From contig CAZXIY010000004.1 in the NCBI GenBank assembly GCA_964640935.1, positions 1-30,910 of the forward strand: DNA of 30,910 nucleotides. The letters run 5' to 3'. Within the stretch, counting starts at the first letter, position 1. Every line of letters begins with the position of its first letter. Shown here piece after piece: positions 24,252-30,910 of the stretch. The notes under the pieces were generated by a model that worked only from the letters and a program-made list of their open reading frames with translations, was not told where the DNA came from and searched no databases. Both the position numbers and the translations under genes were made by a program. Origin of the DNA: CAZXIY01 sp964640935 (GTDB taxonomy: Archaea; Thermoplasmatota; Thermoplasmata; Methanomassiliicoccales; Methanomethylophilaceae).

Positions 24252-24270
24252 GCTGACAGCACCCGTCAGC
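24252..24270 (+). terminator. Hairpin between thiDN and the AT-rich pair
   Basis: GCTGAC at 24252-24257 and GTCAGC at 24265-24270 form a 6-bp stem with a 7-base loop. It lies in the 184-bp gap after thiDN. A longer-range 9-base inverted repeat, AATTTCGTC (24166-24174) and GACGAAATT (24293-24301), encloses it. No U-tract follows directly, so a terminator role is only possible. Confidence 0.35.
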
Positions 24271-24350
24271 GTGATCTTCAATATCGCCGACTGACGAAAT
24301 TAATGAAATAAATTGTCAAGGACGATAATGTTTTACTTTATAACGCGATA

Positions 24351-24836
24351 ATGTGCACGGTGAAGTTTTTGGATCCGGGCCAGTATGATAAATTCCTTGT
24401 GACAATGATCGATGAAAATATGCAGCATATGCGTCATGTCGAGGAAGAGAGAGCAGAATTTCTATCATTGTATCTTCTGGCTTTTTCCATAGTTATATCG
24501 GCTGTCCTCATTACTGACAATTTCCCAACATCCATCATCCTCTTGCTGTTTCTTTTTGTAGTGGGGCTCATAAGTTACGTTCTTGTAAAAAGATGGGATC
24601 ACGTTTTTAACAATCATAAGGTAATTGTCAAAGGACTGCTGAGTGAGTTGAAGATATCTCAGACAGATGATGACGTCAATAGATATTTCTTGTTCGACAA
24701 TAGAAAAATGGATGGCGTGAAGAAAAACTATATCAGGACCTCTCGGTTTTTCATGATGTTCATATATTGTACGCAAACTGTCGTTCTATTGCTGATAATC
24801 ATCGAGTTTCTTATCAAATATGGAATAATATCATGA
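24351..24836 (+). CDS. Three-helix membrane protein (SLATT-like layout), unknown function
   Basis: I do not recognise the family with certainty. It has 161 residues: an N-terminal helix with HMRHVEEERAEF (residues 26-37), two membrane helices (about 37-54 and 60-79), a cytosolic helical stretch of about 50 residues (NHKVIVKGLLSELKISQ to KMDGVKKNYIRTSR), and a third membrane helix (133-155). Helix-TM-TM-helix resembles SLATT-type effector proteins, but the third TM and lack of a partner nucleotide cyclase weaken that. The start ATG 24351 follows a TTTATAACG box within about 20 bases, so the mRNA should be leaderless. It overlaps the HAD gene by ATGA. The base composition is distinctly AT-rich. 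Confidence 0.65.
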   Translation: MCTVKFLDPGQYDKFLVTMIDENMQHMRHVEEERAEFLSLYLLAFSIVISAVLITDNFPTSIILLLFLFVVGLISYVLVKRWDHVFNNHKVIVKGLLSELKISQTDDDVNRYFLFDNRKMDGVKKNYIRTSRFFMMFIYCTQTVVLLLIIIEFLIKYGIIS

Positions 24837-25621
24837 CAAATTTTCAATTATTGGCCACCGACCTTGATGGTACATTACTGCAAAAAGATAACACGATACC
24901 TGATTCTTTGATGAAAAAATTGAATGCTCTTTCTAAAAACGGCACATATATCGTTCTTGCTACGGGTCGCATGGAAGTGACCGCAAAGAGATATTCCGGT
25001 TGCATTTCAAATGATGTTCTGATAATCTCATACAACGGAGCACTGGTGATGCATGGTGACGAATGTATCTTCAAATCAGAAATACCCGTACCTGTAATCA
25101 GAAAATTGATATCATATTGCAAAGAAAATGGTTATTACCTTCAGATGTACAACGGTGATACGATTTTCGTTGAATCTGTTTGCAGTGAACTTCAATCTGA
25201 TCCCGATACAAAATATGCAAAAATAATAGAACTCGGAGATTTCGAGAAATCAACCATCCTGCCGTCACCAAAACTTTTGATATCTCACGATCCGAATAAA
25301 ATCGACGGCATAATGGACGATCTTCATAGATTATTTCCATATTTGAACATAACACAATCTCTCCCGCATCTTGTTGAAATCATGATGTCGGGTGTTGATA
25401 AGGCCTCTTCTTTGAAAAGATTGTGTGTGGCTCTCAATGTAGAACGCGAGAATGTCGTTGCCTGTGGGGATAATTACAACGATATACCGATGATCAAGTG
25501 GGCAGGGTGTGGTGTTGCAGTTGCAAATGCCGTTGAATCGTTGAAGAGATCTGCCGACTATGTAACGGTATCCGACCGTTCTAAAGGCGTGGAAGAAACG
25601 ATCGATATTTTCTTTAAATGA
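24833..25621 (+). CDS. Cof-type HAD-IIB phosphatase
   Basis: Predicted cytosolic phosphatase of the Cof/YidA family, typically acting on sugar phosphates or nucleotide-like phosphates. It has 262 residues from ATG 24833, which overlaps the previous stop as ATGA. HAD motif I is LATDLDGTLL (Asp10 nucleophile, Asp12), motif II is VLATGR, a lysine region is KASSLKRL, and motif IV is ACGDNYNDIPMIKWA. The C2B cap occupies about residues 80-185. The gene shares the AT-rich composition of its partner, unlike the GC-richer genes on both sides, suggesting the pair arrived together. The true substrate cannot be told. Confidence 0.88.
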   Translation: MTNFQLLATDLDGTLLQKDNTIPDSLMKKLNALSKNGTYIVLATGRMEVTAKRYSGCISNDVLIISYNGALVMHGDECIFKSEIPVPVIRKLISYCKENGYYLQMYNGDTIFVESVCSELQSDPDTKYAKIIELGDFEKSTILPSPKLLISHDPNKIDGIMDDLHRLFPYLNITQSLPHLVEIMMSGVDKASSLKRLCVALNVERENVVACGDNYNDIPMIKWAGCGVAVANAVESLKRSADYVTVSDRSKGVEETIDIFFK

Positions 25622-25653
25622 CTCTGTTTATTAGTAATTATTACCTGAAAACC

Positions 25654-25679
25654 CTCCGTGATTAAAAATCGTGACGGAG
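25654..25679 (+). terminator. Hairpin downstream of the HAD phosphatase gene
   Basis: CTCCGT (25654-25659) pairs with ACGGAG (25674-25679), with a possible inner GATT/AATC pairing around an A-rich loop. It is 33 bases after the HAD stop and is the likely end of that two-gene transcript. Confidence 0.45.
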
Positions 25680-25744
25680 TAAGCTAGATGAACAATCGGA
25701 CGTGCTATGTATTGTTCAAATTGATCGTTATTGACTTGATAAAT

Positions 25745-25761
25745 CCGGGGCAAAGCCCCGG
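25745..25761 (-). terminator. Perfect GC hairpin downstream of the FKBP gene
   Basis: CCGGGGC-AAA-GCCCCGG is a perfect 7-bp stem with a 3-base loop, 8 bases past the stop of the minus-strand FKBP gene. Being between convergent genes it could serve both directions; its position favours the FKBP transcript. Confidence 0.6.
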
Positions 25762-25769
25762 GTTGAAGT

Positions 25770-26861
25770 TTAACTGCTGGTAGATGTATCGAACCCTACA
25801 AACGTTATAGTGAAGTAGAGATCCATTCCGATCTTCTCTTCAGTAGTCTTGTAGCTGAAAGAGTCGTCACCGAGCGAGTACACGTAGACGAACGAATCAT
25901 CGACTATCGCCTTCACGAGTTCGATCTTGTCCGTGCCGTCCGCTTTTGTGTCCTTGAACTTGTACTCGTATGAGATGATGCCGTCTGCAACGGATGTCAC
26001 CTTCAGATCCAGGTTCTTGTTGACGTTGTACAGCGTGTCGCCAGCTATCACATTAGAATAGTTGACAACAACTTTGCCATCGGTATCGACAGATACGAAC
26101 GCATCCCACCCGTACGGGGAGGTCATCTTCTGATTGACCGTTCCTGCCGAGGGAGCATCCTTGCCGAAGAACTCCTTGAACTGAGCAGATGTGTACTCCT
26201 TGACGATACTCGCCTCTCCGGCGCTAAGACTGCATGTGCCTTTCTGAGAATCCGAGACCAGACCGTATGCGTCGGCCGCGGGTATCTTCACCGTGATCTT
26301 ATCTCCGGTGTGATGGCCTATTATCGCATTCTCGAACATGGACAGATACTTGCCGTTGCCGATCGTGAGCGATATGGTGGAGTAGCTCGTCTTGCTGTAC
26401 TCCCAGCTCTTGACGTAATCGGCATTGTTGTCCCCGACGCTCTTCAGGGTCGTATCGAAGATGACTGCTCCGTCCTCTTCGTAATAAACGTAATAGCTTC
26501 CAACATAGTCCACGATAACCTTGTCGCCATACTCCGCCGCAGCGCTTGTATGATCGGCGAGCGTTTTGTCGTAGACCGTGCTGCCGAGAACGATGACACA
26601 CGCCAGCATAAAGACGACGAAGCTCACTTTGATGATCGGGTCCACATTGGACCACTTGAAGTTGATCTTCGGAGCTTTTGCTTTATGCTTCTCTGTCACG
26701 CCTTCGGCATTCTTCTTGGACTTGCCCGCTTTGGCCTCAGCCGCTTCCTTGTCCTCGGCTTTGGTCTCGGCCTCAGCCGCCGCCACATCTTCCGCTAGGA
26801 TATCGTCCGTAGCTTCCAACGGGACATCGGCATCCCTAGAATTCCCTGATTTGCCGGTCAT
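25770..26861 (-). CDS. Membrane-anchored FKBP/SlyD-type peptidyl-prolyl isomerase
   Basis: Predicted prolyl isomerase/chaperone displayed outside the membrane. It has 363 residues. Residues 1-70 are a highly charged Ala/Glu/Lys-rich cytoplasmic region, 76-96 one membrane helix (IIKVSFVVFMLACVIVLGSTV), and the rest extracytoplasmic. The FKBP domain starts at GDKVIVDYVGSY, continues with AVIFDTT and LTIGNGKYLSMFENAIIG, and reaches IPAADAYG near 205. The segment that follows, with NYSNVIAGDTLYNVNKNLDL, matches the SlyD insert-in-flap region. A further 65-residue C-terminal stretch is unassigned. There is no cleavable signal. A TATA-like TTTATAACG lies about 30-40 bases upstream, and the stop is TAA. 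Confidence 0.82.
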   Translation of the reverse strand: MTGKSGNSRDADVPLEATDDILAEDVAAAEAETKAEDKEAAEAKAGKSKKNAEGVTEKHKAKAPKINFKWSNVDPIIKVSFVVFMLACVIVLGSTVYDKTLADHTSAAAEYGDKVIVDYVGSYYVYYEEDGAVIFDTTLKSVGDNNADYVKSWEYSKTSYSTISLTIGNGKYLSMFENAIIGHHTGDKITVKIPAADAYGLVSDSQKGTCSLSAGEASIVKEYTSAQFKEFFGKDAPSAGTVNQKMTSPYGWDAFVSVDTDGKVVVNYSNVIAGDTLYNVNKNLDLKVTSVADGIISYEYKFKDTKADGTDKIELVKAIVDDSFVYVYSLGDDSFSYKTTEEKIGMDLYFTITFVGFDTSTSS

Positions 26862-26961
26862 TGTAACTGAGCGTCGTTATGGCTGTTCGTTATAAATAGA
26901 TAACTGAAAGCACGCGCACGCACGCCCACGCGGGAATAATAAAAACAGATGGAAGATGAAT

Positions 26962-26981
26962 GATGGCCCCGAAGGGCCATC
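26962..26981 (-). terminator. Perfect hairpin downstream of thrS
   Basis: GATGGCCC-CGAA-GGGCCATC is a perfect 8-bp stem with a 4-base loop, ending four bases past the thrS stop on the minus strand. It separates thrS from the FKBP promoter. Upstream of the FKBP gene at 26911-26932 there is also a CACG-rich alternating purine-pyrimidine tract. Confidence 0.6.
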
Positions 26982-26985
26982 GGTT

Positions 26986-28755
26986 TCAGAGCGACTTTCT
27001 GCCGTCGATCTCGTCCTTGACGGATGCGATGAAAGTCTGAGTATCCTCGCTGCCGAGATCCCCTTTGTCCCTGCTCCTGACAGAGACGACCGTTCCGTCC
27101 TCGCTCTCTTTCTCGCCGAGAACTAGCATATACGGGACCTTCTGGACCTGAGCCTCGCGGATCTTGTATCCGATCTTCTCATCCCTGTTGTCGACCTCGC
27201 ATCTTATGCCGGATGCTTTCAGTTTGCCGACGACGGAGTTAGCGTAATCACGGGATTTCTCCGAAACGGAGAGGACCCTGACCTGGACCGGCGCGAGCCA
27301 TGTCGGGAACTTTCCCGCATAGTGCTCGATGAGGATGCCGATGAATCTCTCGATTGATCCGAATATCACTCTGTGGATCATGATCGGCCTGTGCTTCTCG
27401 CCATCGGCTCCGATGTAGTTGATGTCGAACCTCTGAGGCATCTGGAAGTCGAGCTGTATCGTTCCGCACTGCCATGTCCTTCCGATGGAATCCTCGAGAT
27501 GGAAGTCGATCTTCGGTCCGTAGAACGCACCGTCGCCTTCGTTGATGACGTATTTCAGCCCCGACTCTTTGAGTGCCTCTTTGAGTCCGTCAGTCGCGGC
27601 TTCCCAATCCTCGTCGCTGCCCATGCTGTCGGCGGGTCTGGTGGAAAGTTCGACGTGGTACTTGAACCCGAACAGAGAATAGACCTCGTCGATGAGTTTG
27701 ACGACCTTCTTGATCTCCTCGGTGATCTGGTCCCTCGCAAGGTAGATGTGTGCATCGTCCTGCGTGAAACATCTGACTCTCATGAGCCCGTGGAGCGTAC
27801 CGGACCTTTCGTGTCTGTGCACAAGTCCGAGCTCGCCCAGCCTTATCGGCAGCTCTTTGTAGGAATGCGGTTCGTTCCTGTACACAAGGACGCTTCCGGG
27901 GCAGTTCATCGGTTTGATGCAGTACTCGGCGTCATCGATGATCGTCGTGTACATATTGTCCTTGTAGTGGTCCCAGTGGCCGGACTGCTCCCACAGGTGC
28001 TGGCTGAGGATCATAGGGGTGGATATCTCCTGGTAGCCTTCCCTCTGGTGGATCTCTCTCCAGTACTCGGTGAGCGTGTTCTTTATGATCATTCCCTTCG
28101 GCAGGAAGAACGGGAATCCGGGTCCCTCGTCCATTATGGCGAAGAGACCGAGCTCTTTGCCGAGTCTGCGGTGATCCCTCTTCTTGACCTCTTCAAGCAT
28201 CGTGAGGTACTCGTCCAGGTGCTCTTTGTCCTTGAACGCGGTCCCGTATATCCTGGAGAGCATCTTGTTCTTCTCGCTGCCGCGCCAGTATGCGCCGGCG
28301 ATAGATGTGAGTTTGAATGCCTTGACGGCCTTGGTGTACGTCGCATGCGGTCCAGCGCAGAGATCCGTGAACTCGCCCTGCTTGTAGAAACTGATTGGGG
28401 CGCTCTCGGGAAGGTCCTCGATGAGCTCAACTTTATAGATCTCCCCTCTTCCTTTCATGTACTCGATCGCCTCGCCCCTGGGAAGCGTGTATGTCTCGAG
28501 TTTGAGGTTCTCCTTCACGATCTTCTTCATCTCCGCTTCGATAGCGTCGAGATCCTCCTGCGTGAAGCCTCCGTCCTTGTCAAAATCGTAGTAGAACCCG
28601 TCGTCGATGGCGGGGCCGATGGCCAACTTAGTCCCGGGGAACAGCCTCAGGACCGCCTGCGCCATGATGTGCGACGCTGTGTGCCTTATGACCTTCAGCT
28701 CTTCCTTCTCGTCCGTGCATTCCTCTACTCTGCCATCGCTGTATAGTGCTTTCAT
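26986..28755 (-). CDS. thrS: Threonyl-tRNA synthetase, bacterial type without TGS domain
   Basis: Charges tRNA(Thr) with threonine. It has 589 residues. The editing domain (HTASH near 26-30, YYDFDK, CAGPHATYTKAVKAFKL, YWRGSEKNKMLSRIYGTAF) is the N2 type of bacterial enzymes, not the D-aminoacyl-deacylase-like editing domain common in archaea. The class II core follows: MNCPGSV with the zinc Cys, motif 2 HRHERSGTLHGLMRVRCFTQ, motif 3 HRVIFGSIERFIGILIEHY, and the anticodon-binding domain from WLAPVQV. Bacterial ThrRS usually starts with a roughly 60-residue TGS domain; here only about 20 residues precede the editing domain and I see no start further upstream. Confidence 0.95.
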   Translation of the reverse strand: MKALYSDGRVEECTDEKEELKVIRHTASHIMAQAVLRLFPGTKLAIGPAIDDGFYYDFDKDGGFTQEDLDAIEAEMKKIVKENLKLETYTLPRGEAIEYMKGRGEIYKVELIEDLPESAPISFYKQGEFTDLCAGPHATYTKAVKAFKLTSIAGAYWRGSEKNKMLSRIYGTAFKDKEHLDEYLTMLEEVKKRDHRRLGKELGLFAIMDEGPGFPFFLPKGMIIKNTLTEYWREIHQREGYQEISTPMILSQHLWEQSGHWDHYKDNMYTTIIDDAEYCIKPMNCPGSVLVYRNEPHSYKELPIRLGELGLVHRHERSGTLHGLMRVRCFTQDDAHIYLARDQITEEIKKVVKLIDEVYSLFGFKYHVELSTRPADSMGSDEDWEAATDGLKEALKESGLKYVINEGDGAFYGPKIDFHLEDSIGRTWQCGTIQLDFQMPQRFDINYIGADGEKHRPIMIHRVIFGSIERFIGILIEHYAGKFPTWLAPVQVRVLSVSEKSRDYANSVVGKLKASGIRCEVDNRDEKIGYKIREAQVQKVPYMLVLGEKESEDGTVVSVRSRDKGDLGSEDTQTFIASVKDEIDGRKSL

Positions 28756-28917
28756 CTCAGAATCGTCCCCTTACAAGTGGGTTTCCGTTACCTCCCCGTA
28801 GGCGCTCGTCTATTAATATCTTAGCCGACGGAAACGTCGGTATACGCGGGACCCGAGGGATAACCGAACGTCCCGTCCCGAGATATCTTAATAACACGAA
28901 TCGACAATCGAGGTCGC
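28756..28917. promoter_or_regulatory. Divergent promoter region thrS / thiM with two GC dyads
   Basis: This 162-bp interval holds outward-facing TATA-like elements: tattaatatctta at 28811-28823 for thrS and gatatcttaataac at about 28882-28894 for thiM. Between them are a perfect hairpin CCGACG-GAAA-CGTCGG (28825-28840) and CGGGAC (28847-28852) that can pair with either of two GTCCCG copies (28870-28875, 28875-28880). Both dyads are upstream of both predicted transcription starts, so they are better read as protein-binding sites than as RNA structures. No THI-box sequence (CTGAGA) is present. Confidence 0.45.
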
Positions 28918-29709
28918 ATGGTATCGCCGATAGCCAAGATGATGACGGAAGTCAGGAACAAGAGACCGCTCGTCCACCACATAACCAACTATGTCACGGT
29001 GAATGACTGTGCTAACATTACGCTGTGCGCCGGTGGCTCTCCGGTGATGACCGATGCCGGAAGGGATATTCCGGACATGGTCAAGATCGCATCCGCCGTC
29101 GTTCTCAACATCGGCACGCTGAAGCCCCGCACTGTAGAGTCGATGATCATCGCCGGCAAAGAGGCCAACGATGTCGGAATACCGGTTATACTCGATCCGG
29201 TCGGGGCCGGAGCGACGCCCTACAGGACCGAGACCGTTTTCAAGATCCTCGACGAAGTGAAGGTCTCTGTGATCAAGGGTAACTCAGGGGAGATCAGCAT
29301 CCTCGCCGGATCCGAAGGGACTGTCAGAGGAGTGGATTCCGTCGCCGGATCCAGCAACGGTCCGGATGTCGTCAAGACACTGTCCAAGAAGACCGGGGCG
29401 ATAGTCGCAATGACCGGGGAGACCGATTACGTGTCGGACGGGAAGAAGGTCGCCGTATTGAAGAACGGCGACAAGTTGCTCGAATGTGTATCTGGTACCG
29501 GCTGCATGGTGTCATCCGTGGTCGGATGTTACACGGCAGTTCACGGCTCCAATGTCAAGGCCGTGTCGGCCGCGATATCTGCATTCAACATCGCCGGGGA
29601 GATCGCCGCCCAGAACTGCAACGGGCCGGGGTCGTTCAAGGTCGCTATCTTCGATTCGATGTACAACCTCACCGAGAAGGATATCGCTGACAGGCTGAAG
29701 ATGGAATGA
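28918..29709 (+). CDS. thiM: Hydroxyethylthiazole kinase ThiM
   Basis: Salvages the thiamine thiazole moiety by phosphorylation. It has 263 residues. The family opening LVHHITNYVTVNDCANITL leads to GGSPVMTDA, then VILDPVGAGATPYRT, VIKGNSGEISILAG, AMTGETDYVSDG, and the catalytic SGTGCMVSSVVGCY. A GAGGT ribosome-binding sequence precedes ATG 28918. It overlaps thiE by ATGA, so the thiazole phosphate donor and the coupling enzyme are made together. Confidence 0.95.
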   Translation: MVSPIAKMMTEVRNKRPLVHHITNYVTVNDCANITLCAGGSPVMTDAGRDIPDMVKIASAVVLNIGTLKPRTVESMIIAGKEANDVGIPVILDPVGAGATPYRTETVFKILDEVKVSVIKGNSGEISILAGSEGTVRGVDSVAGSSNGPDVVKTLSKKTGAIVAMTGETDYVSDGKKVAVLKNGDKLLECVSGTGCMVSSVVGCYTAVHGSNVKAVSAAISAFNIAGEIAAQNCNGPGSFKVAIFDSMYNLTEKDIADRLKME

Positions 29710-30341
29710 TGAGATACGACCTCTATGTCGTCACGGACGACAGACTCTCCAACGGACTGTCCCACGTCGAGATCGCCGAAAGGGCATACGAGGGCGGAGC
29801 GGACGTCGTTCAGCTCAGGGCCAAGGACTGCGACGACAGACAGCTTCTGAAGTGGGCCAAGGAGATCTCCGAGATCTCCGAACGCTTCGGGGCCGGATTC
29901 ATCGTGAATGACAGACTCGACATAGCGTTGGCATCCGGGGCGGACGGCGTCCATCTGGGACAGTCGGATATGTCTGCATCTGACGCAAGGGAACTGTCCC
30001 CGGAGGGATTCGTCATAGGCGTATCCGTGGGGGATGTGAAAGAGGCCCTGGAGGCCGAAAAGGACGGGGCGTCGTACGTCGCCCTGAGCCCGATCTTTGA
30101 TACGGCATCGAAAGACGACGCCGGTGCGGGTCACGGTCTGAATATGCTGAAGGCGATCAGATCAGCCGTAAAGATCCCTGTCATAGCCATCGGCGGCATA
30201 AACAAGGAGAACGTAGAGAGCATAATAGATGCCGGGGCGGACGGTGTCGCGGTGATATCCGCAGTCGTCTCGCAGCCCGATGTATCGGCCGCCGCGAAAG
30301 AACTTCGTGCGCTGATCACAGCATCGAAAGCCCGCCGGTGA
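29706..30341 (+). CDS. thiE: Thiamine-phosphate synthase ThiE
   Basis: Joins HMP pyrophosphate and thiazole phosphate to thiamine phosphate. It has 211 residues, the normal size for this TIM-barrel enzyme. Motifs: YVVTDDRL, VVQLRAKDCDDRQLL, FIVNDRLDIALASGADGVHL with GQSDM, IGVSVGDVKEA, DGASYVALSPIFDT, and VIAIGGINKENV. Its ATG overlaps the thiM stop, and its end overlaps the convergent pth2 end by 26 bases. With ThiM and ThiD it can make thiamine phosphate from salvaged HMP and thiazole. Confidence 0.95.
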   Translation: MMRYDLYVVTDDRLSNGLSHVEIAERAYEGGADVVQLRAKDCDDRQLLKWAKEISEISERFGAGFIVNDRLDIALASGADGVHLGQSDMSASDARELSPEGFVIGVSVGDVKEALEAEKDGASYVALSPIFDTASKDDAGAGHGLNMLKAIRSAVKIPVIAIGGINKENVESIIDAGADGVAVISAVVSQPDVSAAAKELRALITASKARR

Positions 30342-30693
30342 TCTTGTCGATTACCGAATCGGGACCGGGGCCTATGCCTATGCATGTAACTGAACCGGTG
30401 GGTATCTCCGTGCGTCCCTGATCGATTATCACCGTGTTAGTGATCCCCTGGGCGTCCGCAACGGCTTTGAGCTCATAGATCTCGTCCAGAGAATTGACCT
30501 TCAGCACGACCTTCTTCTGTCCGCCGTCGCTGTACCATTTGTCGAATCCCTTCGGATCCTTCTTCTTGCAGGCGAACGCACAGTTGACCGCTGCGTGCGA
30601 TGCCTGCGCTGCTATCTTGCCTTTGGACATCTTGAGGTCGGACCTCATGACTATGACGAGTTTGTACTCCTCTTCTTTGGAAAACAGGCCCAT
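30316..30693 (-). CDS. pth2: Peptidyl-tRNA hydrolase, archaeal/eukaryotic type (Pth2)
   Basis: Frees tRNA from prematurely released peptidyl-tRNA. It has 125 residues, slightly longer than the usual 115 because of a short N-terminal MGLFSKEEE. Signatures: YKLVIVMRSDLKMSKGKIAA, QASHAAV, VVLKVNSLDEIYEL, VIIDQGRTEIPTGSVTCIGI and the final GPGPDSVIDKITGGLSML. All match the Pth2 fold with its conserved basic and acidic residues. A TATA-like region lies about 25-40 bases upstream (30717-30730). Confidence 0.95.
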   Translation of the reverse strand: MGLFSKEEEYKLVIVMRSDLKMSKGKIAAQASHAAVNCAFACKKKDPKGFDKWYSDGGQKKVVLKVNSLDEIYELKAVADAQGITNTVIIDQGRTEIPTGSVTCIGIGPGPDSVIDKITGGLSML

Positions 30694-30835
30694 GCTATTC
30701 GTGTCGTTATCACCGCATATTTGATTAAGCTTTGTCTACCGGTTTACTCTGTTCTATAGACACTAAAGAGCTCTGTTTTATGTCACACCCCTATTATTGC
30801 ATTGCACCGTGTGTACGCTTACCATGTTGCTCACG

Positions 30836-30897
30836 AATTAATATTGGTGTAATTTTTAGAGTTTAATTAATTAATATTAGTGTATTTTTTTACGTTT
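30836..30897 (+). promoter_or_regulatory. Two direct repeats related to the cfbC operator
   Basis: aattaatattggtgta (30836-30851) recurs as aattaatattagtgta (30869-30884), 33 bp apart. Read on the minus strand the second contains ACACTAATAT, identical over 10 bases to the unit at 11388-11397 in front of cfbC. On the plus strand the repeats have the same orientation toward rightward transcription as the cfbC repeats have toward cfbC. They likely belong to the promoter of a plus-strand gene beyond the window. The rest of 30694-30910 shows only AT-rich sequence and no gene. Confidence 0.45.
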
Positions 30898-30910
30898 ATA
30901 CAGTTAATAA

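Noticed and set aside
28856..28917. TPP riboswitch in front of thiM
   Set aside because: The predicted leader is only a few bases and no CTGAGA-type THI-box core is visible there or in front of thiDN (22771-22867).

Overview
The window carries about 33 protein genes, almost all intact, and reads as a piece of a methanogenic archaeon's chromosome. The left third is a run of coenzyme F430 genes, which points to a methanogen. Many starts sit about 25-30 nt behind a TATA-like box with little or no leader, which is archaeal. Gene content (bacterial-type ThrRS, ThiDN, Pth2) and near-exclusive use of TGA stops (29 of 32 visible stops, one TAG) fit Methanomassiliicoccales (Thermoplasmatota). That order-level assignment is inference. 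I see no tRNA, rRNA, CRISPR array or insertion sequence.

Region 1 (1-11310, minus strand) is one 12-gene operon read right to left: cfbC, precorrin-2 dehydrogenase, hemA, hemB, hemL, hemC, cobA, hemD, cfbA, cfbE, cfbD, cfbB (cut by the left edge). It encodes every known step from glutamyl-tRNA through uroporphyrinogen III and sirohydrochlorin to nickel-containing F430. Most junctions are 4-base ATGA/TTGA overlaps. Upstream, in the same direction, is a NikR-fold regulator that has lost all four high-affinity nickel ligands. Between it and cfbC are two GTAACAC direct repeats 30 bp apart, just upstream of the cfbC TATA-like box. A related repeat pair (33 bp apart) lies at the extreme right end of the window.

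Region 2 (12165-14353) has a GNAT acetyltransferase on the plus strand and, on the minus strand, a probable operon of an ACT-domain regulator-like protein and a YqaJ/lambda-exonuclease-type nuclease.

Region 3 (14391-21622) is the arginine cluster: argC-argJ-argB-argD on the minus strand and argG-argH divergently on the plus strand, around a 319-bp control region. It lacks argF and the carbamoyl-phosphate synthase genes.

Region 4 (21738-25621) holds small uncharacterised genes, thiDN, and a visibly AT-rich two-gene unit (three-helix membrane protein plus Cof-type HAD phosphatase) that looks acquired.

Region 5 (25770-30693) has a membrane-anchored SlyD-like FKBP isomerase, a threonyl-tRNA synthetase lacking its TGS domain, thiM-thiE and pth2. 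The last 217 bases are AT-rich and probably hold the promoter of a gene outside the window.
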